DNA of 64,000 nucleotides from the NCBI GenBank assembly GCA_900544295.1, contig UQUO01000008.1, positions 1-64,000 of the forward strand, in the 5' to 3' direction. The DNA comes from an uncultured Eubacteriales bacterium. GTDB lineage: Bacteria; Bacillota; Clostridia; Oscillospirales; Oscillospiraceae. Position 1 is the first letter of the stretch, and every line of letters starts with the position of its first letter. The notes beneath the pieces were generated by a model. That model did not search any database. It was given only the letters and a program-made list of their open reading frames with translations, and was not told the DNA's origin. Of the stretch, positions 60,576 through 64,000 are shown in pieces. Made by a program: the position numbers and the translations under genes.

Positions 60576-61238
60576 ATGGACAGCTACAACGCTTTCAGAG
60601 ATTACGAACACCGCGTGGGCCGCTGGTGGATGCTCACCGGCTTTGCCCTGCTGCTGGCGGTGCCGACGGCCATATGCGTAAGGTACGACGCCTGGCCGCC
60701 CATCACCTGGGTGCTGCGGGGCCTGCTCGGCGTCGCGCCAATTTACTGGACCGTCGGCACCATAGAGGTGCTGACCTATGTGCCGATGCTCGGCACCGGC
60801 GGCTCCTATCTCGGCTTTTTCACCGGCAACCTCACGAGCCTTAAGGTCCCCTGCGCGCTCAACGCCATGGAGGCCGCGGACGTCGAGCCCGGCACCGAGG
60901 CGGGCGAGGTCATCTCCACCATCGCCATCGCCGTCTCCGCCCTGGTGACGACGGCGGTCATCGCCGTGGGCGTGCTGCTGCTCAGCCAGATACGCGGCTT
61001 TCTGGAGTCGCCCGTGCTTCAGCCGGCCTTCGACAACATCCTGCCCGCCCTCTTCGGCCCCCTGGCCGTGGTCTATGTGGCGAAGAACTGGAAGGTCGCT
61101 CTGACGCCGCTGGTGTTCATGATAACGCTCTTTATCTGCGTGCCGAGTCTCGCCTCCTCGGCCAGCGTGCTCGTGCCTGTGGGCGCGCTGCTGGCGATAG
61201 GCGCCGCGCGCATCCTCTATAAGAAAGGACTGGTCTGA
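60576..61238 (+). CDS. Membrane protein, partner of DUF5058 protein
   Basis: 220 residues with about six membrane helices (for example WWMLTGFALLLAVPTAICV, VISTIAIAVSALVTTAVIAV, VALTPLVFMITLFICVPSLA). ATG 60576 follows GGAGG. The stop is directly followed by the M20 peptidase ATG (CTGATG overlap). It probably forms a two-component permease with the DUF5058 protein, by inference from pairing. I do not recognise the family. Confidence 0.75.
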   Translation: MDSYNAFRDYEHRVGRWWMLTGFALLLAVPTAICVRYDAWPPITWVLRGLLGVAPIYWTVGTIEVLTYVPMLGTGGSYLGFFTGNLTSLKVPCALNAMEAADVEPGTEAGEVISTIAIAVSALVTTAVIAVGVLLLSQIRGFLESPVLQPAFDNILPALFGPLAVVYVAKNWKVALTPLVFMITLFICVPSLASSASVLVPVGALLAIGAARILYKKGLV

Positions 61239-62683
61239 TGAAGAAGCTCATAGCCGCCGGGGCAGCAGGGGCCGCCGCCGCGCTGGCGGGCGTGGTGACT
61301 GCGCGCACCCTGGCCTTCAAGCCGAAGCGCGAGGCCCGGCCCGCGCCCGACGCCGCAGGGGTGGACGGAAAAAAGGTCGCGGAGGACCTCGCCGCCATGA
61401 TACGCTGCCGCACCGTCTCGAACCTCGACCACAGCCTTGAGGACGAAGCCGAGTTCGAGAAATTCCGCGCCCTGCTGCGTGAGCGCTTCCCGCTCCTGCA
61501 CGAGCGCTGCGCGCCGGAGCGCGTGGGACGAAACGGCCTGCTCTTCACCTGGAAGGGCCGCACGAGCGAGGCGCCCTCCGTCCTCATGGCGCATTACGAC
61601 GTCGTGCCTGCGGACGAGGCCAACTGGTCGAGGCCCCCCTTCGAGGGCCTCATAGAGGACGGAGTCCTCTGGGGCCGGGGCACGCTGGACACGAAATGCA
61701 CCCTCTGCTGCGCTCTGGAGGCCGCCGAGCAGCTGCTGGCCGAGGGCTTCACGCCGGCGCACGACCTCTACTTCGCCTTCTCCGGCGAGGAGGAGATAGC
61801 CGGTCCCTCCGCCTCCGATATCGTGGACGAGCTGCAAAGGCGCGGCGTGGAGCCGGCCTTCGTGCTCGACGAGGGCGGCGCCGTCGTGACGGGCGTCTTC
61901 CCGGGCGTGGACGCGCCCTGCGCGCTCATAGGCACCTCCGAGAAGGGGCAGATGCAGCTCTTCCTCGACATGAAGAGCGAGGGCGGCCACGCCTCCGCTC
62001 CCCCGCGCAGCACGATAGCGGGCAGGCTGGCCCGCGCCGTGACGCGGATCGAGAAGAGGCCCGCCCCCTTCACGCTGACCCCGCCGGCGGCGGAGATGTT
62101 CGACACCCTGGGCCGCCGCTCCATCTGGCCGGTGCGCATGGTATTTGCGAATCTCTGGCTGTTCAGGCCCGCGCTGGACCTCGCCACCCGGCTCATGGGC
62201 GGGGAGCTGAACGCCCTCGTGCGCACGACCTGCGCCGTCACGCAGATGCAGGGCAGCCCCGCGAACAACGTCCTGCCCCCGGACGCCTCCGTCGGCGTCA
62301 ACCTGCGCATCATGTGCGGGGACAGCGCCGACAAGGCAGAGGCGCGCATCAGACGCGCCGTCGGGGACGAGGCCGTGAGCTTCCGCCGCGGCCCCTGGGC
62401 CGAGCCCTCTCCCTATTCCGAGACGGAGGGCTCCGAGGGCTGGGCGCGGCTCAAGAGCGCCGTGGAGCGCACCTGGCCGGACGCAATAGTCTCGCCCTAT
62501 CTCATGCTCGCGGGCTCTGACTCGCGGCACTACGGGCGCATCAGCCGCAATGTCTACCGCTTCGGCCCGCTGGAGCTCTCGAAGGAGGAGCGCGGCACCA
62601 TCCACGGCAACAATGAGCGCGTGCCGCTGGCCAAGGTCGTGAAATGCGCCGAGTTCTACCTGCGGCTCATCCGCAGCTGCTGA
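61238..62683 (+). CDS. M20 family metallopeptidase, membrane-anchored
   Basis: 481 residues. An N-terminal hydrophobic anchor (LIAAGAAGAAAALAGVVTA) precedes the M20/carboxypeptidase S-like catalytic fold: HYDVVPA (metal His, Asp), WGRGTLDTKC (bridging Asp; Cys replaces a usual Gly), FSGEEEIAGPSA (general base Glu) and HASAPP in the dimerisation region. It hydrolyses di- or acyl-peptides. It overlaps the membrane protein stop and precedes an MFS transporter by 11 bases, forming a peptide-use operon. Confidence 0.92.
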   Translation: MKKLIAAGAAGAAAALAGVVTARTLAFKPKREARPAPDAAGVDGKKVAEDLAAMIRCRTVSNLDHSLEDEAEFEKFRALLRERFPLLHERCAPERVGRNGLLFTWKGRTSEAPSVLMAHYDVVPADEANWSRPPFEGLIEDGVLWGRGTLDTKCTLCCALEAAEQLLAEGFTPAHDLYFAFSGEEEIAGPSASDIVDELQRRGVEPAFVLDEGGAVVTGVFPGVDAPCALIGTSEKGQMQLFLDMKSEGGHASAPPRSTIAGRLARAVTRIEKRPAPFTLTPPAAEMFDTLGRRSIWPVRMVFANLWLFRPALDLATRLMGGELNALVRTTCAVTQMQGSPANNVLPPDASVGVNLRIMCGDSADKAEARIRRAVGDEAVSFRRGPWAEPSPYSETEGSEGWARLKSAVERTWPDAIVSPYLMLAGSDSRHYGRISRNVYRFGPLELSKEERGTIHGNNERVPLAKVVKCAEFYLRLIRSC

Positions 62684-62694
62684 GAGGTGCCCGC

Positions 62695-63888
62695 ATGAAA
62701 AAGAGCTTTTCCCGAGGCACCGCCCTCGTCGCCGGCACGGCCATGCTGCTCATAAACGGCGTGGTCTACGCCTGGAGCATCTATTCCTCGCCCTTCGTGG
62801 AGGGCTTCGGCTGGTCGAGCGCAAAACTCGGCGTCTGCTTCACGGTCATGCTGGGCAGCTTCTGCCTCGGCGGCGTCATAGGCGGCGCCGTGGCGAACTG
62901 GAAGGGCGTTCGTGTCTCCGTCCCCGCGGGCGGCGTGCTGGGCTTTGTGGGCTACCTGCTGTGCATGTTCCTGCAGGCCGACCGCCTCTGGCTGCTGTTC
63001 ATCGCCTTCGCCATTGCGGGCATAGGCGTGGGCTTTGTGTATAACGGCGTGCTCTCCGCCGTCGTGCCGCGCTTTCCGGACAAGAAGGGCTTTGCCTCCG
63101 GCGTGCTGCTGATGGGCTACGGGGCCAGCTCCCTCGTGCTGGGCAGCCTGGCGGCCAAGCTCATCGCCACCCCCGGCTTCGGCTGGCATCTCACCTACAT
63201 CCTCACTGGCGCGCTGCTGCTGGCCGCGGCCTTCATAGGCCTGCCTTTCATCCTGCCGCCGAAGCAGGAGGCGGACGTCCGCACAGCCGCGCCCAGCCGG
63301 GGCCTCACCCCGAGGCAGATGCTGCGCACGAAGCGCTTCTACCTCTTCTTCGCCGCCGCCGTCATAGGCACGGGCTACGGCTCGGGCCTCATAGCCCACG
63401 CGCGCTACATCTTCCTGGAGGGCGGCGCGCCGGAGGCGACGGCGACGCTGGCCGTCGGCCTCGTGTCGGTGATGAACGGCCTGGGCTGCATCATCTTCGG
63501 CATGCTGCACGACCGCTGCGGCTTCCGCGTCTCCCTGCTGGCGGACGCGCTGCTGTATATAGCGGCAGGCGCCGTCGCGGCGCTGTCGCTGGGCGGCTCC
63601 TACGCGTCGCTCATCGCGGCCATGATGGTCATCGGCGCCTGCTACGGGGCTGTGCCGACCATCTCCTCCTCAGTGGCGGGCGAGTTCTTCGGCCCGGCGC
63701 ACTACGGGCGGAACCTCAGCATAGTAAACCTCAACATCCTGCTCGGCTCCTTCGCCTCGACGGTGGCCGGCTCCATGCAGACGGCAAGCGGCTCCTACTT
63801 CTCCACCATCTGCCTCTTTGCGGGCCTGGAGGTCGCGGCGCTGCTGCTCATACTCCTGCTCAGCCGCACGAAGAGCCTCGACTACTGA
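62695..63888 (+). CDS. MFS transporter (OFA-like)
   Basis: 397 residues, 12 predicted membrane helices. The start GTALVAGTAMLLINGVVYAWSIYSSPF is typical of the oxalate/formate antiporter-like group of the major facilitator superfamily. A cytoplasmic loop near residue 195 carries PPKQEADVRTAAPSRGLTPR. The substrate is unknown, possibly the product of the adjacent peptidase. ATG 62695 has GAGAGGTG upstream. It ends the operon. Confidence 0.92.
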   Translation: MKKSFSRGTALVAGTAMLLINGVVYAWSIYSSPFVEGFGWSSAKLGVCFTVMLGSFCLGGVIGGAVANWKGVRVSVPAGGVLGFVGYLLCMFLQADRLWLLFIAFAIAGIGVGFVYNGVLSAVVPRFPDKKGFASGVLLMGYGASSLVLGSLAAKLIATPGFGWHLTYILTGALLLAAAFIGLPFILPPKQEADVRTAAPSRGLTPRQMLRTKRFYLFFAAAVIGTGYGSGLIAHARYIFLEGGAPEATATLAVGLVSVMNGLGCIIFGMLHDRCGFRVSLLADALLYIAAGAVAALSLGGSYASLIAAMMVIGACYGAVPTISSSVAGEFFGPAHYGRNLSIVNLNILLGSFASTVAGSMQTASGSYFSTICLFAGLEVAALLLILLLSRTKSLDY

Positions 63889-63895
63889 GCAAGAG

Positions 63896-63929
63896 AAAAG
63901 GCCCGGACCTTCCGTCCGGGCCTTTTCAT
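63896..63929. terminator. Bidirectional terminator
   Basis: Perfect 13 bp stem AAAAGGCCCGGAC / GTCCGGGCCTTTT with a 5-base loop, between convergent genes. Confidence 0.88.
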
Positions 63930-64000
63930 CTATATTTTCCCCCAGCCGTCGAGGGGCAGGCGCTGCATCGCGCCGAAGACCTTGCTTTTGAGGTCCGGGT
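63930..64000 (-). CDS. 3-prime end of a gene running off the window
   Basis: The last 22 codons of a minus-strand frame, PDLKSKVFGAMQRLPLDGWG then KI and TAG. Codon use is like the host. The product cannot be named from this piece. Confidence 0.6.
   Translation of the reverse strand, partial: PDLKSKVFGAMQRLPLDGWGKI

Overview
The window reads as chromosome of a high-G+C, anaerobic, spore-forming-lineage member of the Clostridia, most like the Oscillospiraceae. The evidence is a Spo0A homologue, a SpoVB-type flippase next to mazG and an HU gene (an order also seen in Bacillus yab genes), a SleB/CwlJ-type hydrolase, Etf/acyl-CoA dehydrogenase fermentation genes, a membrane pyrophosphatase and a sigma-54 system. 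No species is claimed.

Layout. 1-5.4 kb: HU, MazG, SpoVB-like flippase and membrane pyrophosphatase, all on the minus strand. 5.7-11.5 kb: two peroxiredoxins, a Nudix hydrolase, an AlkZ-like winged-helix protein, a four-carbon acid sugar kinase and two poorly known proteins. 11.6-22.6 kb: a regulated metabolic cluster. It has acyl-CoA dehydrogenase with EtfBA, a shortened enoate-reductase-like flavoenzyme with a CoA-transferase stump, two paralogous AAA+ regulators, rpoN and a gamma-carbonic-anhydrase-like protein. A textbook -24/-12 promoter lies in front of the flavoenzyme. A long palindrome next to a sigma-70-type promoter lies in front of the dehydrogenase.

22.6-45.0 kb: a visibly A+T-richer island. 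Its core is a long minus-strand operon running DNA cytosine methyltransferase, AIPR protein, DrmE-like protein, NERD/helicase protein, DrmA-like helicase, DrmB-like DUF1998 protein, an unrecognised protein and Vsr. This is a class-2-like DISARM locus without a recognisable phospholipase-D DrmC and with extra genes. AbiEi/AbiEii, small HTH genes, a primase fragment and a decayed large serine recombinase complete the island.

45.0-55.6 kb: housekeeping genes (pgsA, rimO, recX, recA, prmC, DUF1385, a two-component pair, a phosphopantetheinyl transferase) and tRNA-Leu(CAA). 55.7-58.0 kb: a small mobile-element remnant with ParM/ParR-like genes and a recombinase tail. 58.0-64.0 kb: spo0A, whose receiver has Glu in place of the phosphorylatable Asp, then a cell-wall hydrolase, a DUF5058/membrane protein/M20 peptidase/MFS operon and the end of a further gene.

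The observations most worth checking are the variant DISARM operon, the Spo0A phosphosite change, and the pair of AAA+ regulators of which one has lost the sigma-54 contact loop and sits beside a sigma-70-type promoter.
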